Positions 8,048-17,911 of a stretch of DNA of 36,487 nt are shown piece by piece; position 1 is the stretch's first letter; every line of letters starts with the position of its first letter. The DNA lies in contig NZ_AYWO01000001.1 of assembly GCF_000502955.1 (NCBI RefSeq), positions 15,850-52,336 on the forward strand, read 5' to 3'. Below the pieces are notes generated by a model. It had not been told where the DNA came from. It made no database searches and was given only the letters and a program-made list of their open reading frames with translations. The position numbers were made by a program, and so were the translations under genes. This DNA is from Mesorhizobium sp. LNHC252B00 (lineage in GTDB: Bacteria > Pseudomonadota > Alphaproteobacteria > Rhizobiales > Rhizobiaceae).

Positions 8048-9073
8048 TTGACGGGTCACTCCACACCATCGCTCGCCAGCCTGGGCTGGACGGATTTCTT
8101 CGGCGACCAGCTCAAGCCCGGCGAGGCTAATCTCGTCCCGACGCGCATCGCCATGGTCCATCGCGACCGCCTGACCGGCCTGTCGCAGGCAGGGCCAGTC
8201 GATCTGACGCTGCCGGCGCAGGCGAACACAGGCGATTATGCCGTCGGCGACTGGGTGCTCGTCGACGCGCATGACCAGCTTGTGCAACGCCGCCTGACCC
8301 GCAAGACGGTGCTCGAGCGCCGCACCCAGGGCGGCAGGGTGCCACAGCTTGCCGCGGCCAATGTCGACACGCTGTTCATCGTCACCTCGTGCAATGCCGA
8401 CTTCAATCCCGCCCGGCTCGAGCGCTATTTGGCGCTTGCCAACGAGGCCGGAACGACGCCTGTGATCCTGCTGACCAAGGCCGATACCGCTGAGGATGCC
8501 GAAGCGTATGAAAGGCAGGCTGCCGCGTTGCAGCGTGGACTGCCGGTCGTGATCCTGAATCCCCGCACCTCAGATGCGGCAACCGCCTTGGCTGTCTGGT
8601 GCGGTGTCGGCCAGACGGTGGCGTTGATCGGTTCCTCCGGCGTCGGCAAATCGACGCTGGTCAACACGCTTGCCGGACCGGCGCAGCAATCGCCGCAACA
8701 GACCGGGGGCATTCGCGAACACGATTCCAAAGGACGCCACACCACCACGTCGCGATCGTTGCACGCCATCGCCGGCGGCGGCTGGGTGATCGACACGCCC
8801 GGCATGCGGACATTGCACGTCAGTGATGTCGCCTCCGGCATCGACACGCTGTTTGCTGAAATCACCGAACTCGCCCCACTCTGCAAGTTCCGCGACTGTA
8901 CGCATGTGCATGAACCGGGCTGCGCGGTGCAGGCTGCCTTGAAATCCGGGACGCTCGATCCGGAGCGTCTTGCCCGCTGGCGCAAACTGTCCGACGAAAA
9001 CCAGCACAACACGCCGGTTCAGAGCGGGCCGCGCGGGGCCAGGTCTCTCGGCGGTCGCGGAAAGAGGCGTTGA
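8048..9073 (+). CDS. rsgA: Ribosome small subunit-dependent GTPase A
   Basis: RsgA (YjeQ) is a circularly permuted GTPase that assists late 30S maturation. An N-terminal OB-fold (GDYAVGDWVLVD) comes first. The permuted G motifs follow in the family order: LLTKAD (G4), then the P-loop GSSGVGKSTL (G1), then DTPGMR (G3). The C-terminal zinc motif CKFRDCTHVHEPGC supplies Cys-Cys-His-Cys ligands. The start is uncertain. Conserved sequence (PSLASLGWTDFFGDQL) begins near 8060, and the nearest in-frame initiator is the TTG at 8048 without a ribosome binding site. An in-frame ATG at 7943 is also possible but adds 35 non-conserved residues. A well-placed AAGGA precedes an ATG at 8022 that is out of frame, hinting at a frameshift. 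Identity is secure; the 5' end is not. Confidence 0.9.
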   Translation: MTGHSTPSLASLGWTDFFGDQLKPGEANLVPTRIAMVHRDRLTGLSQAGPVDLTLPAQANTGDYAVGDWVLVDAHDQLVQRRLTRKTVLERRTQGGRVPQLAAANVDTLFIVTSCNADFNPARLERYLALANEAGTTPVILLTKADTAEDAEAYERQAAALQRGLPVVILNPRTSDAATALAVWCGVGQTVALIGSSGVGKSTLVNTLAGPAQQSPQQTGGIREHDSKGRHTTTSRSLHAIAGGGWVIDTPGMRTLHVSDVASGIDTLFAEITELAPLCKFRDCTHVHEPGCAVQAALKSGTLDPERLARWRKLSDENQHNTPVQSGPRGARSLGGRGKRR

Positions 9074-9090
9074 AGGCCGAGAACCGAGGA

Positions 9091-9624
9091 TCAGAGCCGT
9101 GCCGTGCCGAAGAGCCGATCCCAAAATGCCGACGTGACACCGAAATTGGCCGATTCGTCGATGTGGTGATGCACGGCGTGGCGGCGCTTGAGGGTGTAGA
9201 GATAGCTCGGATGGCTGGGATGCCAGTGATGAACCATGTGGTGGATGCTGATGTACCAGAGGTACCCCAGCATCAGCCCGCAACTTACGGCACTTGCGAT
9301 TGCGAAACCTGAGACCATCCAGACAGGCACAAACGCGACCAGCGCATGCACACCGAGGCTGAGCCAGGTCGGAGTGCCCACAGAACTGCGCTCCTCGACA
9401 TGATGACGCTCGTGCAAGTCCTTGATGTAGGGAATGTGATGAAGGATGAACCTGTGAAGCACGTACTCGGTCAGCGTCCAAAGGAAGAGACAGACGAGGA
9501 CAGTGCCTATCCAGCCTGGCGCACCCTCTTCGCCGGCCTCAAGCAGCCCGGCCACTGCCAGCACGGCGATAACCAGCGGATAGACCACGAAGTCGCTGTA
9601 GTAGCCAATAAGACCGAGTTGCAT
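9091..9624 (-). CDS. Sterol desaturase / fatty acid hydroxylase family membrane protein
   Basis: A 177-residue integral membrane di-iron protein. Histidine clusters typical of the family are visible: LHRFILHH, HERHH, HHMVHH and HAVHHH. Hydrophobic segments flank them at about residues 10-30, 40-58 and 85-120. Members hydroxylate or desaturate lipid acyl chains, sterols or carotenoids. The ATG at 9624 has AGG six bases upstream and is preferred over an in-frame GTG two codons earlier. It is convergent with rsgA (17 nt between stops). The lipid substrate is unknown. Confidence 0.85.
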   Translation of the reverse strand: MQLGLIGYYSDFVVYPLVIAVLAVAGLLEAGEEGAPGWIGTVLVCLFLWTLTEYVLHRFILHHIPYIKDLHERHHVEERSSVGTPTWLSLGVHALVAFVPVWMVSGFAIASAVSCGLMLGYLWYISIHHMVHHWHPSHPSYLYTLKRRHAVHHHIDESANFGVTSAFWDRLFGTARL

Positions 9625-9808
9625 CGTCACCTAGCCTTCGAGCCGCCAAATAAGCGATGTATCAGATTGCCGGACTCGTCGGTGAGGCGCAATGCAGATG
9701 CAACTGACATAGCGTCGCAATGCTGTGAAGCAAGGTTCGAACCAACGATCACGCACAGTCGATAGAATGCAGGTCTTCGTTGCCAACATCGCAAACGGAC
9801 GCATCACA

Positions 9809-10279
9809 ATGGCAAAACGCAGTGCCGGATTGCTGATCTATCGCCGTAGCGACGGCGATCTCAGGGTGTTGCTGGTTCACCCGGGCGGGCCGTTCTGGAC
9901 GAAGAAAGACGACGGTGCGTGGTCGATACCGAAGGGCCTCGTCGGCGAGAACGAGGACGAGTTGGCGGCTGCGCGACGCGAAACCGAGGAAGAGCTCGGC
10001 GTCAGGATCGACGGCTCCTTCACGCGCCTCGGCGACTACAGGCAACCGGGCGGAAAGATCGTCGTGGCCTGGTCTGTCGAACCGACCGTCGACATCGATG
10101 TGGCTGCCATCAACAGCAACATCTTCACCATGGAATGGCCGCCAAAGTCAGGATTCCTGAAGGAGTTCCCGGAGATCGACAAAGCGGGCTGGTTCACTTT
10201 GCCCGAGGCCGAAGCGAAGATCCTAAAGGGGCAGCGCCCGATGCTATTAGATTTTGCCAGGCAGCAAGGCGCCGGATGA
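9809..10279 (+). CDS. Nudix hydrolase
   Basis: A 156-residue Nudix enzyme that should cleave a nucleoside diphosphate linked to another moiety, using divalent metal. The Nudix box is complete, Gly43 to Val65: G-x5-E-x7-R-E-x2-E-E-x-G-V, with Glu58, Glu61 and Glu62 as metal ligands. The start MAKRSAGLLIYRR at 9809 fits the family start. The frame is open to 9725 but without a conserved extension. The WSIPKGLV segment leading into the box resembles small NTP pyrophosphohydrolases of the MutT/DATIN type. It is convergent with pobA, with 10 nt between the stops. Confidence 0.9.
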   Translation: MAKRSAGLLIYRRSDGDLRVLLVHPGGPFWTKKDDGAWSIPKGLVGENEDELAAARRETEEELGVRIDGSFTRLGDYRQPGGKIVVAWSVEPTVDIDVAAINSNIFTMEWPPKSGFLKEFPEIDKAGWFTLPEAEAKILKGQRPMLLDFARQQGAG

Positions 10280-10289
10280 TCCGCAGCCC

Positions 10290-12514
<2,225 letters not shown>

Positions 12515-12526
12515 GTCGCGGATCTC

Positions 12527-13141
12527 CTAGCTGTCGAAGAAGACCGTTTCCTTCTCCCCCTGGAGATGGACGTCGAACACATAAATATCGCCCTGGCGCT
12601 CGGCGATCAGCGTCGGCACGCGGATGCGGTGCTCGATGCGTGCCAGGATCGCATCCCCGGCATTGGCCTTTTCCTCGTCGGAAAAATAGAGCCGTGTGTG
12701 GAGGCCGAGGTTTATGCCGCGCGCGACGATCCAGAGCGTGATGTGCGGCGCCATCAGGCTGCCATCCCTGAACGGCACCTGGCCCGGCTTGATCGTCTCG
12801 AACGTGCACAGGCCGGTGTCCATGTCGGTCGGGCAGCGGCCCCAGCCGAAGAAATTCGGATCGGCAGCACCGCGCAATTCAACCGGCGAGTTGTAAAGCC
12901 CGTCCGCATCCGCTTGCCAGATCTCGATCAGCGCATCCTTGAGCGGCGTGCCGGTGCCGTCGAGCACCCGGATGCGAAGACCGATGCGCTCACCCTTGGT
13001 CTTGTCGTTGACCATGGTGGCGCCAAGGTCGCTCGCATAGACGCCGCCGATGCCGCAGAAATTAGGCGTCAGCCCAATATGGACGTATGGTCCCGCGGTC
13101 TGCGAGGGGCTCTCCTTCAGCCGGTCGAGCGACTGGGCCAT
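12527..13141 (-). CDS. pcaG: Protocatechuate 3,4-dioxygenase alpha subunit
   Basis: A 204-residue alpha subunit of the intradiol dioxygenase. It contains SPSQTAGPYVHIGL near the N-terminus, LIEIWQADADGLYNSP, and KPGQVPFRDGSLMAPHITLWIVARGI. The alpha subunit shapes the active-site pocket and does not hold the iron. The frame continues upstream to 13831, but the start is the ATG at 13141, whose A is shared with the pcaH stop (TGATG). Assembled with PcaH it cleaves protocatechuate between its two hydroxyls. Confidence 0.95.
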   Translation of the reverse strand: MAQSLDRLKESPSQTAGPYVHIGLTPNFCGIGGVYASDLGATMVNDKTKGERIGLRIRVLDGTGTPLKDALIEIWQADADGLYNSPVELRGAADPNFFGWGRCPTDMDTGLCTFETIKPGQVPFRDGSLMAPHITLWIVARGINLGLHTRLYFSDEEKANAGDAILARIEHRIRVPTLIAERQGDIYVFDVHLQGEKETVFFDS

Positions 13142-13896
13142 CAATTGCCCTCCAGCCTGTTTTCGAACAGCGATGAGCGCCGCCCGCGCAGCACGATGTC
13201 GAACTTGTAGGCGCGCGCGTCGAAGGGGATTGTCGCCTGCATGTCGAGCGCGGCGATCAGGGTCTCGACGGCTGACTTGTCGGGGATGCCACGCGCGATC
13301 GGGCACTGCCAGATCAGCGGGTCGCCCTCGAAATACATCTGCGTGATCAGCCGCTGCGCGAAGCCATGGCCAAAGACCGAGAAATGGATGTGCGAGGGCC
13401 GCCAGTCGTTCGGCCCGTTCGGCCAGGGATAGGGCCCGGGCTTGACGGTACGAAAGGCATAGCCGCCATCGTCGCTTGATATGGCACGGCCGCAGCCGCC
13501 GAAATTCGGGTCGAGCGGCGCCAGGTAGCCGTCCTTCTTGTGGCGATAGCGGCCACCGGCATTGGCCTGCCAGAATTCGAGCAGCGCGCCGGGCACGCCA
13601 ACGCCGCGCTCGTCGAGCACCCGCCCATAGACGATGATGCGCTCGCCGATGGCGCTCTCGCCGGGTCCGGCGAAATTGTGGATCAGGTCGGCGTCGAGTT
13701 CGCCCAACATGGCGTGGCCGAAGACAGGACCTGTTATTTCCGACAGTGTGTTGTCGAAAGCGAGCGGCGCCTTCTGAGGCGAGCGCAGCACCGAAGTCTT
13801 GTAGTTCGGCGTCAGGGCCGGCGGATGCCATGTCCGGTCGCGCTGGAAAAAGGCGCCGGTCTCGGGTCTCCGGTTCAAGCCTGACTCAGCGGGCAT
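13141..13896 (-). CDS. pcaH: Protocatechuate 3,4-dioxygenase beta subunit
   Basis: A 251-residue iron-bearing beta subunit. All four ferric ligands known from the Pseudomonas enzyme are present with the same spacing: Tyr117 (GGRYRHK), Tyr156 (KPGPYPWP), His169 and His171 ([11 protein letters not shown]). The pterin-like N-terminal arm ([20 protein letters not shown]) is typical. The ATG at 13896 lies inside the pcaC 3' end (11-bp overlap), so translation is coupled. Identity is secure. Confidence 0.96.
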   Translation of the reverse strand: MPAESGLNRRPETGAFFQRDRTWHPPALTPNYKTSVLRSPQKAPLAFDNTLSEITGPVFGHAMLGELDADLIHNFAGPGESAIGERIIVYGRVLDERGVGVPGALLEFWQANAGGRYRHKKDGYLAPLDPNFGGCGRAISSDDGGYAFRTVKPGPYPWPNGPNDWRPSHIHFSVFGHGFAQRLITQMYFEGDPLIWQCPIARGIPDKSAVETLIAALDMQATIPFDARAYKFDIVLRGRRSSLFENRLEGN

Positions 13897-14293
13897 TCTT
13901 GGCACCGTCCATTTCCGAAAACACATCCTTGGCGATCTTGAAGGCACGGTTGGCGGCAGGCACGCCGGCATAGATGGCGACATGCAGGAAAGCTTCGCAG
14001 ATATCGTCGCGCGAGGCACCGGTGTTGACGGTGGCGCGCACATGCATGGCGACCTCCTCATCATGGCCGAGTGCGGCCAGCAGCGCCAGCGTGACGATCG
14101 AACGTTCGCGCTTGGTGAAGCCCGGTCGTGCCCACACGGTTCCCCAGGCCGCCTCGGTGATCAACTCCTGGAAAGGCCGGTCGAAATCGGTGGCGGCGAC
14201 CTCGGCGCGGTCGACATGGCCATCGCCTAGCACCGAGCGGCGCACCGCGAGACCGGTGCGATATCTGGCTTCGTTGACGGGGACTTCATCCAT
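13886..14293 (-). CDS. pcaC: 4-carboxymuconolactone decarboxylase
   Basis: A 135-residue alpha-helical decarboxylase of the AhpD/CMD fold. It removes CO2 from gamma-carboxymuconolactone to give 3-oxoadipate enol-lactone. Family segments are [38 protein letters not shown] and [20 protein letters not shown]. The ATG at 14293 follows GGAG at good spacing and overlaps the pcaD stop by 8 bp. A TTG seven codons upstream is less likely. Confidence 0.95.
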   Translation of the reverse strand: MDEVPVNEARYRTGLAVRRSVLGDGHVDRAEVAATDFDRPFQELITEAAWGTVWARPGFTKRERSIVTLALLAALGHDEEVAMHVRATVNTGASRDDICEAFLHVAIYAGVPAANRAFKIAKDVFSEMDGAKNAR

Positions 14294-15095
14294 CGGTTTC
14301 GGCTCCGGAGGCAAGCGATGCGATAAAATCGCGGATCAGGGCGACCAGTGCCTCTGGCTGTTCAACACAAGAAATGTGCGCTGCGTCGCCGATGATTTCG
14401 AAGCGCGCGCCGGGGATAAGGTCGGCCAGGGATCGGACAAGATCGGGAGGCGTCGAGCCATCCTGGTCGCCGGCGACGCAGAGCGTCGGTACCGCGATGC
14501 GCCGCGCGCTGTCGGTGAAATCCGCATCGCGAACGGCCGCGCAAGTCCCGATGTAACCGGCAAGCGCCTGCCGGGTCATCATGTTCCAATAACCGTTCAG
14601 GTCAGGCTGACGCTGCGCGTGGAATGCCGGCGTGAACCAAGTTTTGAGAACCGCGCCGGCAATCTCCTGAATGCCTTTGCTTTTGACCGCCGCGATGCGT
14701 GCGTTCCAGCTTTCGGCGGTGCCGATCTTATGGGCCGTGTCGCACAGGATCAGGCCTTCGACCATTTCTGGGCGCCTGCGATAGAAGCCTTGCGCGATCA
14801 GGCCGCCGACCGATAGGCCGCACAGCACGACCTTGCTCAATCCGAAATGATCGATGAGGCCTGAGAGGTCATCGACATGATCGTCGATCGAACTGATGTC
14901 GCCAATATCGGACAGCCCGTGGCCGCGCTTGTCATAGACCACCAGCGGCATTTCACCATCAAGCGCCGAGACAATGTCGTCCCAGATCCTGAAGTCGGTG
15001 CCCAGCGAATTGATGAATATGATCGGGCGCACATTGCCGGTCGCCTTGATGTGGCGATGGTGCAGCGTGATGCCGCCGATGGTGACGAATGGCAC
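14286..15095 (-). CDS. pcaD: 3-oxoadipate enol-lactonase
   Basis: A 269-residue alpha/beta hydrolase that opens 3-oxoadipate enol-lactone to beta-ketoadipate. The nucleophile elbow CGLSVGG carries Ser95. Asp212 (GDQDGSTPP) and His240 (AAHIS) complete the triad. I take the GTG at 15095 as start because GGAGGA lies 8 nt upstream and the conserved MPFVTIGGITLHHR begins there. An in-frame ATG at 15119 has no ribosome binding site. It is the first gene of pcaDCHGB-pobA, so the promoter must lie in 15096-15337. No PcaQ-type ATAACC/GGTTAT pair was found there by eye. Confidence 0.94.
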   Translation of the reverse strand: MPFVTIGGITLHHRHIKATGNVRPIIFINSLGTDFRIWDDIVSALDGEMPLVVYDKRGHGLSDIGDISSIDDHVDDLSGLIDHFGLSKVVLCGLSVGGLIAQGFYRRRPEMVEGLILCDTAHKIGTAESWNARIAAVKSKGIQEIAGAVLKTWFTPAFHAQRQPDLNGYWNMMTRQALAGYIGTCAAVRDADFTDSARRIAVPTLCVAGDQDGSTPPDLVRSLADLIPGARFEIIGDAAHISCVEQPEALVALIRDFIASLASGAETDG

Positions 15096-15205
15096 GATTT
15101 CGATCCTCCATCCCCACATTGCACAAGGCGTTTGGCTCGGTAAAATGATTTTTTGCGCTGTTTCATGAACTCAGGGGCGATCAAATCCGTGTCGGACAGT
15201 CTGGC

Positions 15206-15239
15206 CCGACCACATCGGATGTCTTGCCGACGTGGTCGG
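15206..15239. repeat. Stem-loop between lysR and pcaD
   Basis: Arms CCGACCACATCGG (15206-15218) and CCGACGTGGTCGG (15227-15239) pair over 13 positions with a single mismatch and an 8-nt loop. There is no T-tract on either strand. It sits downstream of lysR and upstream of the pca operon, both on the minus strand. The surrounding 15181-15337 has a protein-like open frame on the minus strand with no recognisable domain. It could be a dispersed palindromic element or a factor-dependent transcript end. Confidence 0.45.
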
Positions 15240-15337
15240 CCCCAATCACGTTTGCATCAGTCTGGGCTGCGCGTTTCCGGTCGGCGCCAAGGGCATCGAC
15301 CGCATCCGCCTGTATCGGCGATCGCATTTTGGCCTGA

Positions 15338-16240
15338 TCAGGCCATCGATTTCGGCAAGGCGGCGGCCAGTGCATCCACGGCCAGCCGCACCTTCAATGG
15401 CAAATGCGGCGTCTGCAGCCAAAGCGCGTAGCAGTCGTAGAGAAAGCGCGGCTCATCCGGCAACAGCGCCACCAGCGCTCCGGCCCGGATGCGGTCACGC
15501 ACCAGCCAGTAGGGCAGCCAGGCGACCCCCATGCCCTCGGCAGCCGCGTCGGCGATGGCATCGAGATCGTCGAGACGCAGCCGGCCGGCTGGCGTGATCT
15601 CTTGCGTGAGTTGCCCCTCGCGCACAAACAGCCACGGTTGAACGATCTGGCCGAGCCGGCGGTAGACAATCGCTTGATGGTCGACGAGATCCTCGATGCG
15701 CCGCGGTTCGCCGTGACGTTGGAGATAAGCGGGTGCGGCGCAGACGACCATGCCCTGGCGCGCGACGCGACGGGCGATCACGCCCGCCTTGTCGTCGAGG
15801 GCACCGGTGCGGATGGCAAGATCGTAGCCGTCCTCGGCGAGGTCGGCGAAGCGGTCGCTGAGCGACAGATCCAGCTCCAGCATTGGATATTGCCGCGCCA
15901 ATTGCAGCAGCACGGGCGTCACGCAGTGGCGGCCGAAATGCGCCGGCATGGTGACACGCAATTTCCCACGCGGCTCCGCAAGCTGATCGGCGGCTAGCGC
16001 GTCGGCGGCGTCGGCTTCGGCCAGCACCACGCGGCAGCGTTCATAGTATGCGCGTCCGAAATCGGTCAGGCTCTGCCTGCGCGTGGTCCGGTTGAGCAGA
16101 CGCACGCCCAGCCGTTCCTCAAGAAACCGGACATGCTTGCCAACCATCGGTCCGGACAGATCGAGTGCGACCGCCGCGGCTGCGAACGAGCCGAGGTCGA
16201 CAGCCCTGACGAACACGGCCATGCTCTCAAGCCTATCCAT
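15338..16240 (-). CDS. LysR-family transcriptional regulator
   Basis: A 300-residue LysR regulator. The winged helix-turn-helix occupies residues 1-60 (MDRLESMAVFVRAVDLGSFA, then GPMVGKHVRFLEERLGVRLL, then NRTTRRQSLTDFG). The substrate-binding domain (about 90-295) begins GKLRVTMPAHFGRH. The helix-turn-helix resembles the CrgA/DsdC-like subgroup rather than PcaQ. It is transcribed away from the quinone oxidoreductase gene, the usual arrangement for a LysR protein and its target, with a shared 167-nt region. It also points toward pcaD, so a role in pca control cannot be excluded. Confidence 0.92.
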   Translation of the reverse strand: MDRLESMAVFVRAVDLGSFAAAAVALDLSGPMVGKHVRFLEERLGVRLLNRTTRRQSLTDFGRAYYERCRVVLAEADAADALAADQLAEPRGKLRVTMPAHFGRHCVTPVLLQLARQYPMLELDLSLSDRFADLAEDGYDLAIRTGALDDKAGVIARRVARQGMVVCAAPAYLQRHGEPRRIEDLVDHQAIVYRRLGQIVQPWLFVREGQLTQEITPAGRLRLDDLDAIADAAAEGMGVAWLPYWLVRDRIRAGALVALLPDEPRFLYDCYALWLQTPHLPLKVRLAVDALAAALPKSMA

Positions 16241-16312
16241 ATTCGGAACTCCTGCTTTCTACTGTTCTCCTTTGCAGCCATTTATCCTCGTCGAACCTAG
16301 CTGCATAGCTCA

Positions 16313-16342
16313 TTCGGTTCAGATAATTTGGAGTATACCGAA
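16313..16342. promoter_or_regulatory. Candidate LysR binding site
   Basis: TTCGGT (16313-16318) and ACCGAA (16337-16342) form an inverted repeat around an 18-nt AT-rich centre, in the divergent region between lysR and the oxidoreductase gene. The right arm overlaps the presumed ribosome binding site GAAGGG (16340-16345) of the oxidoreductase gene. The repeat is seen directly; its function is inferred. Confidence 0.35.
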
Positions 16343-16407
16343 GGGCGCGTGTAGTTCGCTTTCACCGGCATGGAGACCCCGAGGTTCTACGCATCGAGGA
16401 TGTCGAA

Positions 16408-17331
16408 TTGCCCCGACCGGGTCCGGGCGAAGTCCAAATCCGCGTCAAGGCGCTTGGTCTCAATCGCGCCGAGGCACTGCTGCGCGCCGGTGCCTATATC
16501 GAGACGCCGACGCTGCCCTCGGGGCTTGGCCTCGAGGCGGCAGGTGTTATCGAGGCGGTGGGCGAAGGCGTGAACGACTTTATGGCTGGCGACAGCGTTA
16601 GTGTCATCCCGCCGCAATCAATGATCCTTTGGCCAGCCTATGGCGAGTTGGTCACCTATCCCGCCAATCTCGTCGTCAAGCACCCGCCATCGCTCGACTG
16701 GCGGACTGCAGCGGCGGTCTGGATGCAGTATCTGACCGCCTATGGGGCGTTGATCGACATCGCTAACCTGCACAGCGGAGATATGGTCGTCATCACCGCT
16801 GCATCGAGCAGTGTCGGCCTTGCCGCGATCCAGATCGCCAACTGGGTCGGCGCGACCGTGATCGCGGTGACGCGAACGTCAGCCAAGAAGCAGGTGCTGC
16901 TCAACGCCGGTGCGGCGCATGTCGTGGTCTCGGCCGAGGAGGATCTGTCGGCATGGCTGAATGAGATCGCAGGGCAGCAAGGCGTGCGCGTCGTCTTCGA
17001 TGCTATCGGCGGCCCGGTTTTCGAGCCGCTGACGGCGGCAATGGCACGCGGCGGCATCCTCATCGAATATGGTGGCCTCAGCCGCGAGCCGACGCCGTTC
17101 CCTTTGGGCGCAGTGTTGGGCAAGACGCTGACGCTGCGCGGCTACCTCGTCCATGAGATCACCGGCGACCCGGCGAAACTGGAAACGGCCAAGGCGTTCA
17201 TCCTAGACGGTCTGGAGAGCGGAACGCTGAGGCCGATCATCGACAGGACCTTTGCGTTCGACCAGATCGTCGAAGCGCATCGCTACCTGGAATCGAACGA
17301 GCAGTTCGGCAAGATCGTGGTGACGATCTGA
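16408..17331 (+). CDS. Zinc-independent quinone oxidoreductase (MDR superfamily), start codon apparently lost
   Basis: A medium-chain dehydrogenase/reductase of the quinone oxidoreductase type, expected to reduce quinones or enones with NADPH. The GroES-like domain includes VKALGLNRAEALLRAGAY and LGLEAAGVIEAVGEGV. The NADPH-binding segment is VVITAASSSVGLAAIQIANW, and the C-terminal part FAFDQIVEAHRYLESNEQFG is typical. The TTG at 16408 is the first conventional initiator. However, the 27 in-frame codons before it (16327-16407) spell a normal family N-terminus (VVRFHRHGDPEVLRIEDVEL) with no ATG, GTG or TTG. A GTA at 16351, five bases after GAAGGG, is where the start would be expected. The gene may be a fresh pseudogene or may initiate inefficiently. 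Confidence 0.82.
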   Translation: MPRPGPGEVQIRVKALGLNRAEALLRAGAYIETPTLPSGLGLEAAGVIEAVGEGVNDFMAGDSVSVIPPQSMILWPAYGELVTYPANLVVKHPPSLDWRTAAAVWMQYLTAYGALIDIANLHSGDMVVITAASSSVGLAAIQIANWVGATVIAVTRTSAKKQVLLNAGAAHVVVSAEEDLSAWLNEIAGQQGVRVVFDAIGGPVFEPLTAAMARGGILIEYGGLSREPTPFPLGAVLGKTLTLRGYLVHEITGDPAKLETAKAFILDGLESGTLRPIIDRTFAFDQIVEAHRYLESNEQFGKIVVTI

Positions 17332-17350
17332 GATCGTGGTGACGGTTTGA
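17313..17350 (+). repeat. 19-bp tandem duplication across the oxidoreductase stop codon
   Basis: GATCGTGGTGACGATCTGA (17313-17331) is followed directly by GATCGTGGTGACGGTTTGA (17332-17350); three positions differ. Both copies end in an in-frame TGA, so the protein is unchanged by the duplication. Confidence 0.7.
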
Positions 17351-17446
17351 GCAGAGATGGCGAACAAATCACCGTTGCCAGCAGCATCGCCCTTGAAGGC
17401 GGGACTCTGCACTCCTAACTGTGCCGTGCGGGCCGGGCCCCTCTGA

Positions 17447-17465
17447 CAGTCGCTTTTGGCGATTG
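17447..17465 (+). terminator. Weak hairpin downstream of the oxidoreductase gene
   Basis: CAGTCGC (17447-17453) and GCGATTG (17459-17465) form a 7-bp stem with one G-T pair and a TTTTG loop. It lies 116 nt after the stop and before the zinc-ribbon gene. It has no trailing T-run, so intrinsic termination is doubtful. Confidence 0.25.
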
Positions 17466-17544
17466 TGATGTCGGACCGCTTAACGGGCCCGTTTCCATTC
17501 CTTTCGATCAAGCGGGCTCAAATACTTTTGGTTTGGAGCCCCAC

Positions 17545-17838
17545 ATGACATCTTCCGTCCTTGGTATGGTTTGCCCCTCCTGTCGCGTCGCGCTCGTGAT
17601 GAGCGAACGCCAGGGTATCGAAATCGATTACTGTCCGCAGTGCCGCGGCGTCTGGCTTGATCGAGGCGAACTCGACAAGATAATCGAGCGTTCCGGCAGG
17701 GAGGCTTCGCCCGCGCCGCAGCCGGCAGCATTCTCCCAGCCGCAACATGGCCAAGGGCGCGATGACGATTATTCCCGCTCGCAGGGCCACCGCTATCCGA
17801 AGCGGAAGAAATCATTTTTCGAAGAGTTGTTCGATTGA
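17545..17838 (+). CDS. TFIIB-type zinc-ribbon small protein
   Basis: A 97-residue protein with an N-terminal zinc ribbon: Cys10-x2-Cys13 (CPSC) and Cys30-x2-Cys33 (CPQCRGVWLDRGELDKII). The second knuckle is the hallmark of the zf-TFIIB small-protein family. The rest (about 50-97) is low-complexity, rich in Pro, Gln, Ser and charged residues, and ends KKSFFEELFD. GGAG lies six bases before the ATG at 17545; an upstream in-frame TTG is unlikely. These proteins are common in proteobacteria and their role is not established. It lies 73 nt before the Tim44-like gene on the same strand. Confidence 0.85.
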   Translation: MTSSVLGMVCPSCRVALVMSERQGIEIDYCPQCRGVWLDRGELDKIIERSGREASPAPQPAAFSQPQHGQGRDDDYSRSQGHRYPKRKKSFFEELFD

Positions 17839-17911
17839 CCGCACCACGCCCGATACCCCGGGCCGGCGTTTGCTGAAAACTTCAAAACCGCATCGACAAA
17901 GGTCCATCCCG

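Noticed and set aside
9734..9743. GGTTCGAACC resembling a tRNA T-arm
   Set aside because: It is only a 10-bp palindrome; no acceptor stem, anticodon arm or D-arm can be drawn around it.
13142..13831. Upstream extension of the pcaG frame
   Set aside because: It is the out-of-frame shadow of pcaH; the true pcaG start overlaps the pcaH stop.
15096..15200. PcaQ binding site upstream of pcaD
   Set aside because: Only a half-site-like TTTACC was seen; the inverted half is missing, so no operator is reported.
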